A stretch of DNA of 64,000 nt, from positions 744,001 to 808,000 of the forward strand of contig NZ_JAOEFC010000001.1 in NCBI RefSeq assembly GCF_025421715.1, written 5' to 3'. The notes below the pieces were generated by a model. That model was not told the DNA's origin. It searched no databases and saw only the letters and a program-made list of their open reading frames with translations. Of the stretch, positions 17,989-25,289 are shown piece after piece. The stretch is from Microbacterium festucae. Its GTDB lineage: Bacteria > Actinomycetota > Actinomycetes > Actinomycetales > Microbacteriaceae. The first letter of the stretch is position 1. Each line of letters begins with the position of its first letter. Position numbers and translations under genes: made by a program.

Positions 17989-18212
17989 TCGCGGGCGTAC
18001 ACGAGCGAGGCAGCTTCTGGTGAGAGCGGGTCACGGTGGCAGTGTGACTGCGCCCGGTGGTGATGTCATCACGACAGTGGCCGGAGGCGGCTCTCAAATG
18101 ATCGCTGGCCGGTTCCGCGGGAGGTGATGCACTCGCACCACGCGCCAGTCCCGACCGCAATCCCCCTGTTGAGTTGTTGAACACCCTTCGTCGCACGTTG
18201 CCTGTACGTCCG

Positions 18213-18224
18213 CTACGGCCGTAG
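18213..18224. promoter_or_regulatory. Perfect 12-bp palindrome in the noncoding stretch after the HAD operon
   Basis: CTACGGCCGTAG lies in the 17,989-18,346 stretch, where I see no supportable gene. It may be part of a terminator or a protein-binding site. It is listed mainly to describe the gap. Confidence 0.25.
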
Positions 18225-18346
18225 AGCGGCTGAGCATTGCTGCTCATGCAGTGGGTGCTCGTCTACGGCTCTCTCTCACCATGTACCCTGCGGCACATCG
18301 GGGGCCGATCAGCGCGAAACACCCGAGATCGCCTCGACCAAGGTCC

Positions 18347-18600
18347 TGCCAAGGTCGCTGCCAAGTCCAAAAACGATCAAAAGACCCGGTCGGAGCGACA
18401 AAAATTGCGCCTGCCAAGTCTGCCAAGCGCGGAACACCCATCCATAAGGGGTCGAAGAGTGCTTTTCCCCCTTTTACTCTTACTACTTACTTTTTCTTCT
18501 CATGTAGTACCTCTACTACTTGGCAGCCTTGGCGGGGGCCCTCTTTCCCAGTGGGGAGTAGGGCAAAGTCCTGCCAAGGTCACCTTGGCAGGACTTGGCA
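18347..18600. repeat. Iteron-like cluster: nine TGCCAAG/CTTGGCA motifs and a 31-bp palindrome
   Basis: Forward TGCCAAG copies begin at 18347, 18359, 18412, 18421 and 18572. Reverse CTTGGC(A) copies are at 18519, 18528, 18584 and 18594. The last group includes a perfect palindrome of 15-base arms (AAGTCCTGCCAAGGT, 18566-18580; its reverse complement, 18582-18596) around one C. An unusually AT- and pyrimidine-rich tract lies between (about 18460-18520), with a small GTAGTA/TACTAC dyad at 18504-18519. No gene is supportable here. Such layouts occur at transposase-binding ends, iteron origins and partition sites; I cannot choose among them. Confidence 0.7.
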
Positions 18601-18669
18601 TTTCGAGGCCCAACTAGAAGCTATGTTCGAACTTATGTGCATCGTGACGCGATCGTTGCCGAGTTCGTC

Positions 18670-18915
18670 TTACGAATCGAACCGGCTTGCCGACGCTCGT
18701 GACACCCTCCACACGAACCCGACACCATCGCGGCGACCGACCGGAGCCTCGACGAACGGCGTCGCCGACTCCCTCGGCATGAAGGTGACGTCCGCGAATG
18801 GGAACGCGATGACCAAGGCACACGCACGACACTCGTATCCAGCATCTGAGTCACCCATCACGGTCCTGCACGTAGGGCACCGAGGCTGGGCGAGCTTCGA
18901 GGTCGTCGTCCGCGA
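18670..18915 (-). pseudogene. Possible remnant encoding a small zinc ribbon
   Basis: On the minus strand one frame reads CPTCRTVMGDSDAGYECRAC, a CxxC...CxxC zinc-ribbon pattern, and continues for about 45 residues to a stop at 18670. The frame is closed by TGA at 18918-18916, only four codons after an ATG at 18930. The first usable start inside it (GTG 18861) falls after the first CxxC pair. It may therefore be a decayed or frameshifted gene, or a chance match. Weak call. Confidence 0.28.
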
Positions 18916-18967
18916 TCATCCACCGACCATAGGCCGCGGTCTCGAACGCCGTCTGAGTTATCCACCA

Positions 18968-19228
18968 CTAGTCGGAGACCGCTCCACGCCACACCCAGCA
19001 CCTCCGAACACGGCCGTCCACCTGGAACTGGATGGCGACCGCATCCGCCGTCCACATGCACGCCTCCGCCTCCACGCGAACGGGTGTCCCACCGAACCGC
19101 ACCCAGGCGCGCACCGACTTCGGCTGCGGATCTGTCGTGCACGGGACCGCGTCCAGCGCGAGCTCCTCTCGCGTAAGCGACTCAAGCGCGCCAGAAGCGG
19201 CAATACGTTGGAGAACTCGCTCATCCAT
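18968..19228 (-). CDS. Hypothetical small protein
   Basis: About 86 residues from ATG 19228 (an earlier in-frame ATG is at 19390). The part after MDERVLQRIA has natural amphipathic spacing (SGALESLTREELALDA) and a compact beta-like end (VRAWVRFGGTPVRVEAEACM, CWVWRGAVSD). No family is recognised and no good ribosome-binding site is seen. It lies opposite the VbhA-like/Fic pair in a stretch otherwise without genes, just upstream of the broken zinc-ribbon frame. Confidence 0.35.
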   Translation of the reverse strand: MDERVLQRIAASGALESLTREELALDAVPCTTDPQPKSVRAWVRFGGTPVRVEAEACMWTADAVAIQFQVDGRVRRCWVWRGAVSD

Positions 19229-19526
19229 CTGCGCGTCAACGACATGTGCGTATCGACGCGACGTTCCCACAGACGCTCCCCTCCCCAACGTCCCGATGCT
19301 AGGGCGGGCCACCGACGCAGTGGAGGCCGCAAGGGCCTCTGTCCTTGAGACAACTGCCCGCAGCGATTTGCCTTGGGCGGTCGCGCGCATGGCGGGCGCG
19401 CTGCGGCGGCGCCGAGATGGGCGACTGCCTCTGCGCGGTGCCGGACAGACACCGCGCAACCTGTACGACGTGCGCGAGAATGAGTGTGTACCGCGCATGA
19501 ACCTGTCGAAGAGAGGGGAGGGTGCG

Positions 19527-20210
19527 ATGAACACCACACGCAGTGTTGTTCGGGCACGGTCGACGGACCGCGCGCGCAACATCTACAGCGCGACAGTGGC
19601 GGAAAACCTGCGACTCAGTGACCGCGAGCTTCTGGATCTGATCGAGGGACGACCTGACACCCATTCTGGCGCGGTCGAGCGCGCGCGAGTCGAGATGGCG
19701 CTCAGCGAGTACGACCGAGCAGTGGACGCGCTTGCTTCCGGCGTCACCCCGATCATTGCGGGAGTCGAACTTGCCACCCGGTCAGTGACGAATGCGGTCC
19801 AGCAAGCCATCGAACGTGCTTCTGAAGTTGCGTTGGGCGGAGCCCCGGTCCATTCAGTGGTCAACGCGCTGAACGTCACTCTGATTGGGGCCGGCGCTGC
19901 TCCCGTCGCGATTGAACGAGCAACGACGACAGCGCTGTTGAAGGCGCTGGTGTTTGCCCGCAACGGCAAGACGAATCCGTTCGAGCTGTTCGTGCTGAAG
20001 CTGACGGGCAGTGACCTTGGCGACAGACCCGCGAACCCGCCGAACCGCGCCGAGCGGGCTCGGGCCGTCGAGGAGGCGTTCGCGAGCTGGGCGCTTGAGG
20101 GGTTGTCGCCCGACGAGCGAGATCTGACGGACGCTCGCAACTACGTCGACGGTCTCGCGACCGGCAGTGACCTGGTGGCGCGATTGAAGGCCGAGTATGG
20201 GGTCAAGTAG
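19527..20210 (+). CDS. VbhA-like Fic antitoxin with a long N-terminal extension
   Basis: 227 residues from ATG 19527, with an AGGGGAGGG ribosome-binding site just upstream. The C-terminal ~50 residues match the VbhA antitoxin helix: AFASWALEGLSPDE contains the Fic-inhibitory motif (S/T)xxxE(G/N) as S187-x3-E191-G192, followed by DARNYVDGLATGSDLVARL. VbhA-type antitoxins are normally only ~60-70 residues, so the ~170-residue N-terminal part is extra; it is helical and Ala-rich and I cannot assign it. The Glu of the motif would fill the ATP gamma-phosphate site of the Fic protein. The fic gene overlaps its end by 14 bases. Confidence 0.78.
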   Translation: MNTTRSVVRARSTDRARNIYSATVAENLRLSDRELLDLIEGRPDTHSGAVERARVEMALSEYDRAVDALASGVTPIIAGVELATRSVTNAVQQAIERASEVALGGAPVHSVVNALNVTLIGAGAAPVAIERATTTALLKALVFARNGKTNPFELFVLKLTGSDLGDRPANPPNRAERARAVEEAFASWALEGLSPDERDLTDARNYVDGLATGSDLVARLKAEYGVK

Positions 20211-20829
20211 CGCGGATGACCTGTACACCGATCCCGCGTCGGGTGTCTTTCACAACAAGCTCCGCCTTACCGACCCGCGGCAACTCGCGGAGGCAGAGCG
20301 CCGTTTCAGTTTCGCCCGGCGTATTGAACTCGTCGATGCGCCGGTTGCGCAGACGTTCGACATGGCCCATCTGCGCGCCTTGCATCACCATCTGTTCCAG
20401 GACATGTACCCGTGGGCGGGCGAGGTGCGGAAGGTCGAGATCTCCAAGGGCCAGTCGCAGTTTCATGCGGCCTCCATGATGGACACCGCTGCGGAGCACA
20501 CTTTCGGGAAACTGGCTGCGAGCGGTCTGATCTCGGATATGTCTCTCGACGACGAAACGTTCGTGCGGCTCGCAGCGGATGTTCTGGCCGACCTCAACTA
20601 CATGCACCCGTTTCGGGAAGGCAACGGCCGCACTCAGCGCGCATTCCTTGACGATGTCGCGGCGGTCAGCCGCCGAGTACTGGCGTGGCGGAACGTTAGC
20701 GCGGCCGAGAACACGCGCGCATCGGAGCTTGCGCATTCCACGGCCTCTGGCGCTCCGTTCATCGACATGATTCGCCGCGCATGCGCGCCGCCGCTCGATG
20801 GGTTCGGGGTCTTGTCACCCGCGGCTTAG
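20197..20829 (+). CDS. Fic-domain AMP-transferase toxin
   Basis: 210 residues, ATG at 20197 inside the antitoxin gene. The Fic core motif is complete: HPFREGNGRT (residues 137-146), with catalytic His137 and the anion-binding loop. Upstream signatures YPWAGEVRKVEISKGQSQF (flap and substrate-binding region) and FDMAHLRALHHHLFQDM also fit. Fic enzymes transfer AMP from ATP to a hydroxyl on a target protein; VbhT-type relatives modify gyrase and topoisomerase IV. It lacks the BID secretion domain of Bartonella VbhT, so it is a stand-alone toxin of a class I FicTA pair. Probably active when the antitoxin is lost. Confidence 0.9.
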   Translation: MGSSSADDLYTDPASGVFHNKLRLTDPRQLAEAERRFSFARRIELVDAPVAQTFDMAHLRALHHHLFQDMYPWAGEVRKVEISKGQSQFHAASMMDTAAEHTFGKLAASGLISDMSLDDETFVRLAADVLADLNYMHPFREGNGRTQRAFLDDVAAVSRRVLAWRNVSAAENTRASELAHSTASGAPFIDMIRRACAPPLDGFGVLSPAA

Positions 20830-21045
20830 GGTGACGGCCGTGGTGATCGGTGCGCCTGGTGTGTGCGGGGCCAACACCTTGCAGGGAGCGCCTTGCCGAC
20901 CACGCGGAGTCTGCCCCGACCATTCCGCGCGAGGCGCAGGTGCAAATGGCTCTGCCTCTAGTCTTCCAGCCGCATCTCATCCGTCGGCCGCTCAGGGCCG
21001 CAATGGTGCGACGCGCCGCGCTCCGGATGCGACACGCCGATCGTG

Positions 21046-21223
21046 TTGTCCACAGGCTCGAGATTTCAAGCGGCCCGCGGTTGCAGACGATGTTGTGGAA
21101 AGCTGTCGAAACTACTTACCACACTCGCGGAATTCCGCGGCCTGACGGTAATCGAAAGCTATGTGGCGCCTGTGGAGAAAGTGGTGGACAGTTTGTGTAT
21201 TGCACGGTCACAACGGTGGATAA
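21046..21223. other. Cluster of DnaA-box-like sequences
   Basis: TTGTCCACA (21046-21054) matches the actinobacterial DnaA box exactly. On the other strand are TTTCCACAA (21101-21093), TTCTCCACA (21179-21171), CTGTCCACC (21191-21183) and TTATCCACC (21223-21215), each one to three bases off. Five sites in 178 bases of noncoding DNA suggest a replication-related region, but no rep gene is in the window. Confidence 0.4.
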
Positions 21224-21240
21224 CTACAGCGATGTAACTA

Positions 21241-21256
21241 CTACCCCTAGGGGTAG
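21241..21256. promoter_or_regulatory. Perfect 16-bp palindrome resembling a CsoR-type operator
   Basis: CTACCCCTAGGGGTAG is self-complementary and resembles the TACCCC-TAGGGGTA sites bound by copper-sensing CsoR-family repressors. No copper gene or CsoR homologue is nearby. It lies about 200 bases before the TIR operon. Confidence 0.4.
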
Positions 21257-21326
21257 GCCCCAATGTCGGCACCTACATGTAGTGTTGGGCACCGAACCGG
21301 CAGCGATGCAACGGAAAAGCCCCCCG

Positions 21327-21379
21327 ATTCGACGGCAATCGAATGGGAGGGCGGGATTCCTTCTGGAAGACGGAATCCC
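21327..21379 (+). promoter_or_regulatory. Two hairpins in the leader of the TIR operon
   Basis: ATTCGA/TCGAAT (21327-21344) and GGGATTCC/GGAATCCC (21353-21379) are consecutive perfect dyads 75-130 bases before the first start codon. They could shape the mRNA leader or attenuate transcription. Confidence 0.3.
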
Positions 21380-21454
21380 TCCAAGGTACGCACGTCGGCT
21401 GCTGCCAGCAAACCCGTTGGCCGCATCCACAACGAACCTTGAAAGGGTTTGGAC

Positions 21455-21640
21455 ATGAACGACAAGTTGACCCCGGGCGACCGCACGCCTCGCTCCGGAC
21501 AGTACGAGATCATCGGGCCGCGTGGTGGTGCGACCGGGGACGAGCGGACCTCAACCAGGGGAAACCCCCTGCCGCCCACGCCGAAGGCGGGGCAGTCGTA
21601 CCGGCTCGTGGACCCGACGAAGCATCGGGGGAACCGCTGA
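21455..21640 (+). CDS. Small protein coupled to the TIR gene
   Basis: 61 residues from ATG 21455, with GAAAGGG seven bases upstream. The sequence is polar and Gly/Pro-rich (TPRSGQYEIIGPRGG, PLPPTPKAGQSYRLVDPTKH), typical of small proteins with a GQYE...PLPPTPKPGQ pattern, sometimes grouped near YjzC. No enzymatic motif. Its stop codon overlaps the TIR start (TGATG), so the two are translated together. It could be a regulator or binding partner of the TIR protein. Confidence 0.65.
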   Translation: MNDKLTPGDRTPRSGQYEIIGPRGGATGDERTSTRGNPLPPTPKAGQSYRLVDPTKHRGNR

Positions 21641-22380
21641 TGGCCCGCGGAAGCGGCGGATGTACCGCGCCGGTGCGTGGCCACATTCGCGGCGGCGGCG
21701 ACGACTGCCCCGTCCATGGCGGCCGACGCTCACGCTACGGCTATGGGTACAGCTACCCCTCTGCGTACGAGCCGGCCCCCGCCTATACGCCTCCGCCTTC
21801 TCCTCCGCGCGTGCACCGCAGCTATGCCAGTCGCTCTTCCGGCGGCGGCACTCGACGCTCCGGCGCGAGCCATGCTCGCAGGTCGACGGTCACCTACTCG
21901 CCGAGTGAGTACCGGATCCTCAACCCCGTCCGCGAGGAGGTCGAGCGGATCGCGAAGACTGCAATCGACCGTCGCGATCTGTTTCTCTGCCACGCGTGGG
22001 ATGACCGGCAGGGAGCAGCACTCGAGTTCTACAACCTGCTCACGGGGCTCGACGTCAAGGTGTGGTTCAGCGAAAAGGACGTCCCGCTCGGCACTCCCCT
22101 GATGCGCCAGATCGATAAGGGACTGAGGAGCTCTCGCGCGGGAATCGTGCTCGTAACGCCGGCACTTCTGCGAAGCCTCAACGCAGAAGGCATCGCAGAT
22201 AAAGAACTGTCGGTACTCCTGTCCAGCGGTCGTGTGATCCCGATCGCACACGAGACGACGTTCCCGGAGCTTCGGGACGTGAGCCCGCTCCTCGCGTCCC
22301 ACTCTGGCCTCACGACCTCCGACTACGCGTCGCTGGAAGAAGTCGCCACCAAGATCGCCGACACGGTCCTGATCGACTAG
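21640..22380 (+). CDS. TIR-domain protein with an N-terminal Cys/His motif
   Basis: 246 residues. The start ATG 21640 overlaps the previous stop; the open frame extends further upstream but only this start is coupled. Residues 8-26 carry C-x6-H-x7-C-x2-H (CTAPVRGHIRGG, DDCPVHGG), a possible zinc knuckle, then a Tyr/Ser/Pro-rich linker to ~90. Residues 112-246 are a TIR domain: RDLFLCHAWDD, VKVWFSEKDVPLG, IDKGLRSSRAGIVLVTPALL, TTSDY. E145 in WFSEKD is in the place of the catalytic Glu of NAD-cleaving TIRs. Bacterial TIR proteins often act in phage defence by depleting NAD or making a signal. A terminator follows at once. Confidence 0.88.
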   Translation: MARGSGGCTAPVRGHIRGGGDDCPVHGGRRSRYGYGYSYPSAYEPAPAYTPPPSPPRVHRSYASRSSGGGTRRSGASHARRSTVTYSPSEYRILNPVREEVERIAKTAIDRRDLFLCHAWDDRQGAALEFYNLLTGLDVKVWFSEKDVPLGTPLMRQIDKGLRSSRAGIVLVTPALLRSLNAEGIADKELSVLLSSGRVIPIAHETTFPELRDVSPLLASHSGLTTSDYASLEEVATKIADTVLID

Positions 22381-22391
22381 CCCTCCGCGCA

Positions 22392-22428
22392 GTAGTGGCA
22401 CCCGACGACTCTGACCGGGTGCCACTAC
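22392..22428. terminator. Stem-loop terminator after the TIR gene
   Basis: GTAGTGGCACCCG (22392-22404) and its exact complement (22416-22428) form a 13-bp stem with an 11-base loop, starting 12 bases after the TIR stop. No T tract follows. It may also serve the convergent HTH gene that ends at 22493. Confidence 0.75.
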
Positions 22429-22492
22429 AGCCCGACCCGGCTGACCCGCGGGCGCTTCGGTCGGAGCATCCAACCGTGTCAAACACGCTGGG

Positions 22493-22759
22493 TCAGCGGG
22501 GGAAGAGAGGCACCCCAGTTGCACGCTCCAACCGAGAGATCGTCCGCAGATCCGGCCATGCGCTGCCCGCAAGAATGGTTCGGAGGGTCGACTCATGGAC
22601 GCCGGAGTCGCGTGCGAGCGCACGCACGCTCCTGTCTGCCAGAACTGCGTTCACCGCGACGGCAAAAAGACGCGCCACCTCCGCGTCTGGGTCAGCGGAG
22701 GCACCATCGGGCCACGACGGCGTCAGTTCAGCAGGAGTCTTTCGTTCCGGTCTGGCCAT
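22493..22759 (-). CDS. Small HTH (XRE-type) DNA-binding protein
   Basis: 88 residues from ATG 22759; a TTG at 22795 would add 12. The C-terminal half is a Cro/C1-like helix-turn-helix: VRALARDSGVHESTLRTILA, then GSAWPDLRTISRLERATGVPLFP. The N-terminus is acidic and Pro-rich. It faces the TIR operon tail to tail and stands at the right edge of the accessory region. A short transcription regulator, target unknown. Confidence 0.7.
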   Translation of the reverse strand: MARPERKTPAELTPSWPDGASADPDAEVARLFAVAVNAVLADRSVRALARDSGVHESTLRTILAGSAWPDLRTISRLERATGVPLFPR

Positions 22760-22900
22760 TTCAGAACTCTCAGGTGCGGAGGACGCGCTCCCCAATCAAC
22801 TCAACGATCAACTGTCTGAAGTTGACGCAACTCGATGGGCTTGGCGCATCTTCGCTGACGGATTTCGCAGGATGGCTGCAGGATCACATGAGGGGTCGGC

Positions 22901-24064
22901 TCAGCGCTTGCCGGCGATCTGACGCCCCACGATCTCGCGCATGATCTCGTTCGTGCCGCCGTAGATGCGGTGCACGCGGGCGTCGAGGAACGCCCGGGCG
23001 ATGGGGTACTCGGTGATGTAGCCGTACCCGCCGTGCAGCTGCACGCAGGTGTCGAGCACTTCCCACTCGCGCTCGGTGGCCCAGAACTTGATCTTGGCCG
23101 CCTCTTCGGCCGAGAGCTTGCCCTCGCCGTAGGCCTTCAGGCCGCGGTCGATGTAGGCCCAGAGCGCATCGACGGTCGTGGCGACGTCGGCGAGCTTGAA
23201 ACGGGTGTTCTGGAAGTCGATGACACGCTCGCCGAAGGCTTCGCGGTCCTTCGTGTAGGCGACGGTCCACTCCAGCGCGGCGGCCGCTGCGGCAGCGCCG
23301 GCCACGCCGATCGACAGGCGCTCCAGCGGCAGGTTCATCATGAGCTGGACGAAGCCGAGCCCTTCCTTGCCGCCGATGAGGTTGGCTTCGGGAACGAAGA
23401 CGTCCGAGAAGCTGAGCTCGGCGGTGTCGTGCCCCTGGAAGCCCATCTTGTGCAGCTTCTTGCCGTGGTCGAAGCCCTCCATGCCGTTCTCGATCAGCAC
23501 GAGCGAGAAGGCGTCGGGGCGGTTGCCCTCGCCCGTCTTGACGAAGGTGACGATGAGGTCGGCGGTCTTGCCGCTGGAGATGAACGTCTTCGCACCGTTG
23601 ACGAGGTAGCCGCCGTCGACCTTCTTGGCGGTCGTCTTGATGCCGCGCAGGTCGCTGCCCGCGCCGGGCTCGGTCATCGCGAGCGCGCCGATCACCTCGC
23701 CGGTGGCCATGCGGGGCAGCCACGTCTGCTTCTGCTCCTGCGTGCCCATGTGCACGAGGTAGGGCACGGCCAGGTCGTCCTGGATGCCGAAGGCCCCGGC
23801 CAGCGAGCCGGCACCGGCGCGGATGACCTCTTCGTTCACCACGGCGCGGAAGCGGTAGTCCTGCAGCATGCCGGCGCCGCCGAACTCGTCGGGCACGCTG
23901 AGCCCGATGATGCCGGCCTCGCCCGCGGCGAGCATGGTGGCTCGGTCGACTTCGCCGTCGGCATCCCACTGCTCGCGCTTCTCGTTGGTGACGTAGCGCT
24001 TGATGAACTCCTTGACGACGTCGCGGAACGCCTCGTGGTCCTCGTCGTAGATATCGCGCTCCAT
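22901..24064 (-). CDS. Acyl-CoA dehydrogenase
   Basis: 387 residues, full family length. FAD-dependent enzyme that oxidises acyl-CoA to enoyl-CoA and passes electrons to ETF. Family motifs are clear: ALAMTEPGAGSDLRGIKTTA (flavin/substrate loop), FISSGKTADLIVT, the helical C-domain (RLSIGVAGAAAAA, AFGERVIDFQ) and the QLHGGYGYITEYPIARAFLD end with YGGTNEIMREIVGRQ. The catalytic Glu is probably that in YGGTNEI, as in medium/short-chain enzymes. It stands alone, convergent to nothing, and marks the start of the core chromosome. Chain-length preference cannot be read from the sequence. Confidence 0.93.
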   Translation of the reverse strand: MERDIYDEDHEAFRDVVKEFIKRYVTNEKREQWDADGEVDRATMLAAGEAGIIGLSVPDEFGGAGMLQDYRFRAVVNEEVIRAGAGSLAGAFGIQDDLAVPYLVHMGTQEQKQTWLPRMATGEVIGALAMTEPGAGSDLRGIKTTAKKVDGGYLVNGAKTFISSGKTADLIVTFVKTGEGNRPDAFSLVLIENGMEGFDHGKKLHKMGFQGHDTAELSFSDVFVPEANLIGGKEGLGFVQLMMNLPLERLSIGVAGAAAAAAALEWTVAYTKDREAFGERVIDFQNTRFKLADVATTVDALWAYIDRGLKAYGEGKLSAEEAAKIKFWATEREWEVLDTCVQLHGGYGYITEYPIARAFLDARVHRIYGGTNEIMREIVGRQIAGKR

Positions 24065-24214
24065 GCGCCGACCTCCTCATCATTGATGGCGTGGTCGAGT
24101 CTACGCGTCGGTGAGATCGGATGCCACTGGGCATGGCACTCGGTATCCCGCACCCTGTTCTATCCTCGGAGCGCCCCGGTTGACGTTTCTTCGGTTTTCT
24201 GTTCGACTGTCGGA

Positions 24215-25267
24215 ATGCGATGGCAGGGGCAGCAGGTGGGCGCGACGGACGTCGACGCGCTGCCCGGGCTGGAATCCCTCGACGGTCTCGTGCGCAGCGT
24301 GACCACGCCCGAGTTCGCGGGCATCACCTTCCACGAGGTGCTCGCCAAGTCGGCGCTCAACCACGTGCCGGGCGCCTCGGCGATGCCGTTCGACTGGACC
24401 ATCAACCCCTACCGCGGCTGCAGCCACGCCTGCGCGTACTGCTTCGCACGCAAGACGCACGAATACCTCGAGCTCGACGCCGGCGCCGACTTCGACAGCC
24501 AGATCGTCGTCAAGACGAACGTCGCCGAGGTGACGCGGCGCGAGTTGGCGCGACCCACGTGGCTGCGCGAGACGGTGGCCCTGGGCACCAACACCGACCC
24601 CTACCAGCGCGCCGAGGGTCGCTACCGGCTCATGCCGGGAATCATCGACGCCCTCGCCGAGAGCGGCACGCCGTTCTCGGTGCTCACCAAGGGCACGCTG
24701 CTGCGGCGTGATCTGCCGCAGCTGGCCGACGCCGCGGCATCCGTGCGGGTGTCGATCGCGATGTCGATCGCGGTGTTCGACGACGACCTGCAGAAGCTCG
24801 TCGAGCCGGGCACCCCGTCGGCGGCGGCGCGGCTGGCCACCGTGCGCGCAGCGACCGACGCCGGGTTCCGGGTGACCGTGTTCCTCATGCCGATCCTCCC
24901 CCACCTCACCGACTCGCCCGCCGCCCTCGATCACGCGCTCGCGCAGATCGCGGCCGCCGGCGCCACGCGTGTCGTGTTCGGCGCGCTGCACCTGCGCCCC
25001 GGCGCCAAGCAGTGGTTCTGGCAGTGGCTCGAACGCGAGCGCCCCGACCTGCTGCCGGTCTATCGCGGCCTCTACCCGGGCGTCTCGGTGAGCGCGCCGG
25101 TGGGCTACCGCAAGCTGCTCACGGCGCGGGTGCGCCCGCTGCTGCACCGCCACCGTCTCGCCGGCGGCGCCGAGGAAGAGGTCGAGATGCGCGTCCCGCG
25201 CCCGGGACCGGTACGCGCCACGGGCGCCCGGATGCCGGCGATGGCGGGGGCGGCGACGCTGTTCTGA
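24215..25267 (+). CDS. Rv2578c-like radical SAM protein
   Basis: 350 residues from ATG 24215. The frame is open for another kilobase upstream but that part is antisense to the acyl-CoA dehydrogenase. The iron-sulfur motif CSHACAYC (CxxxCxxC) follows NPYRGC, as in the SplB/Rv2578c family. Further family signatures are GTNTDPYQRAEGRYRLMPGI, FSVLTKGTLLRRDL and the SP(A/S)ALDHALAQI region. It contains no known substrate domain. It would cleave S-adenosylmethionine to start a radical reaction; the natural substrate in actinobacteria is unknown. Confidence 0.9.
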   Translation: MRWQGQQVGATDVDALPGLESLDGLVRSVTTPEFAGITFHEVLAKSALNHVPGASAMPFDWTINPYRGCSHACAYCFARKTHEYLELDAGADFDSQIVVKTNVAEVTRRELARPTWLRETVALGTNTDPYQRAEGRYRLMPGIIDALAESGTPFSVLTKGTLLRRDLPQLADAAASVRVSIAMSIAVFDDDLQKLVEPGTPSAAARLATVRAATDAGFRVTVFLMPILPHLTDSPAALDHALAQIAAAGATRVVFGALHLRPGAKQWFWQWLERERPDLLPVYRGLYPGVSVSAPVGYRKLLTARVRPLLHRHRLAGGAEEEVEMRVPRPGPVRATGARMPAMAGAATLF

Positions 25268-25289
25268 GTGGGGGCGTGCGGGGTGCTGG

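Larger units (their letters stand above)
20830..21454. other. Long noncoding stretch between fic and the TIR operon
   Basis: This 625-base region has no supportable gene. It holds a perfect palindrome CGCGGAATTCCGCG (21126-21139), DnaA-box-like sites (21046-21223), a 16-bp palindrome at 21241-21256, CTACATGTAG (21273-21282) and two short hairpins before the next operon. Its base composition is lower in GC than its surroundings. Confidence 0.5.

Noticed and set aside
18347..18600. TGCCAAG cluster as CRISPR
   Set aside because: Motifs are seven to eight bases, in both orientations and unevenly spaced; spacers are lacking.
18251..19348. 365-codon plus-strand frame across the repeat cluster
   Set aside because: Low-complexity Pro/Ser/Arg product, runs through the TGCCAAG array, no ribosome-binding site or domain.
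20850..21458. Plus-strand frame between fic and the TIR operon
   Set aside because: Composition does not look coding, covers palindromes and DnaA-box-like sites, and has no ribosome-binding site.
22970..24214. Long plus-strand frame fused to the radical SAM gene
   Set aside because: It is antisense to the acyl-CoA dehydrogenase, has composition of a GC-frame shadow, and the Rv2578c-like protein starts naturally at ATG 24215.
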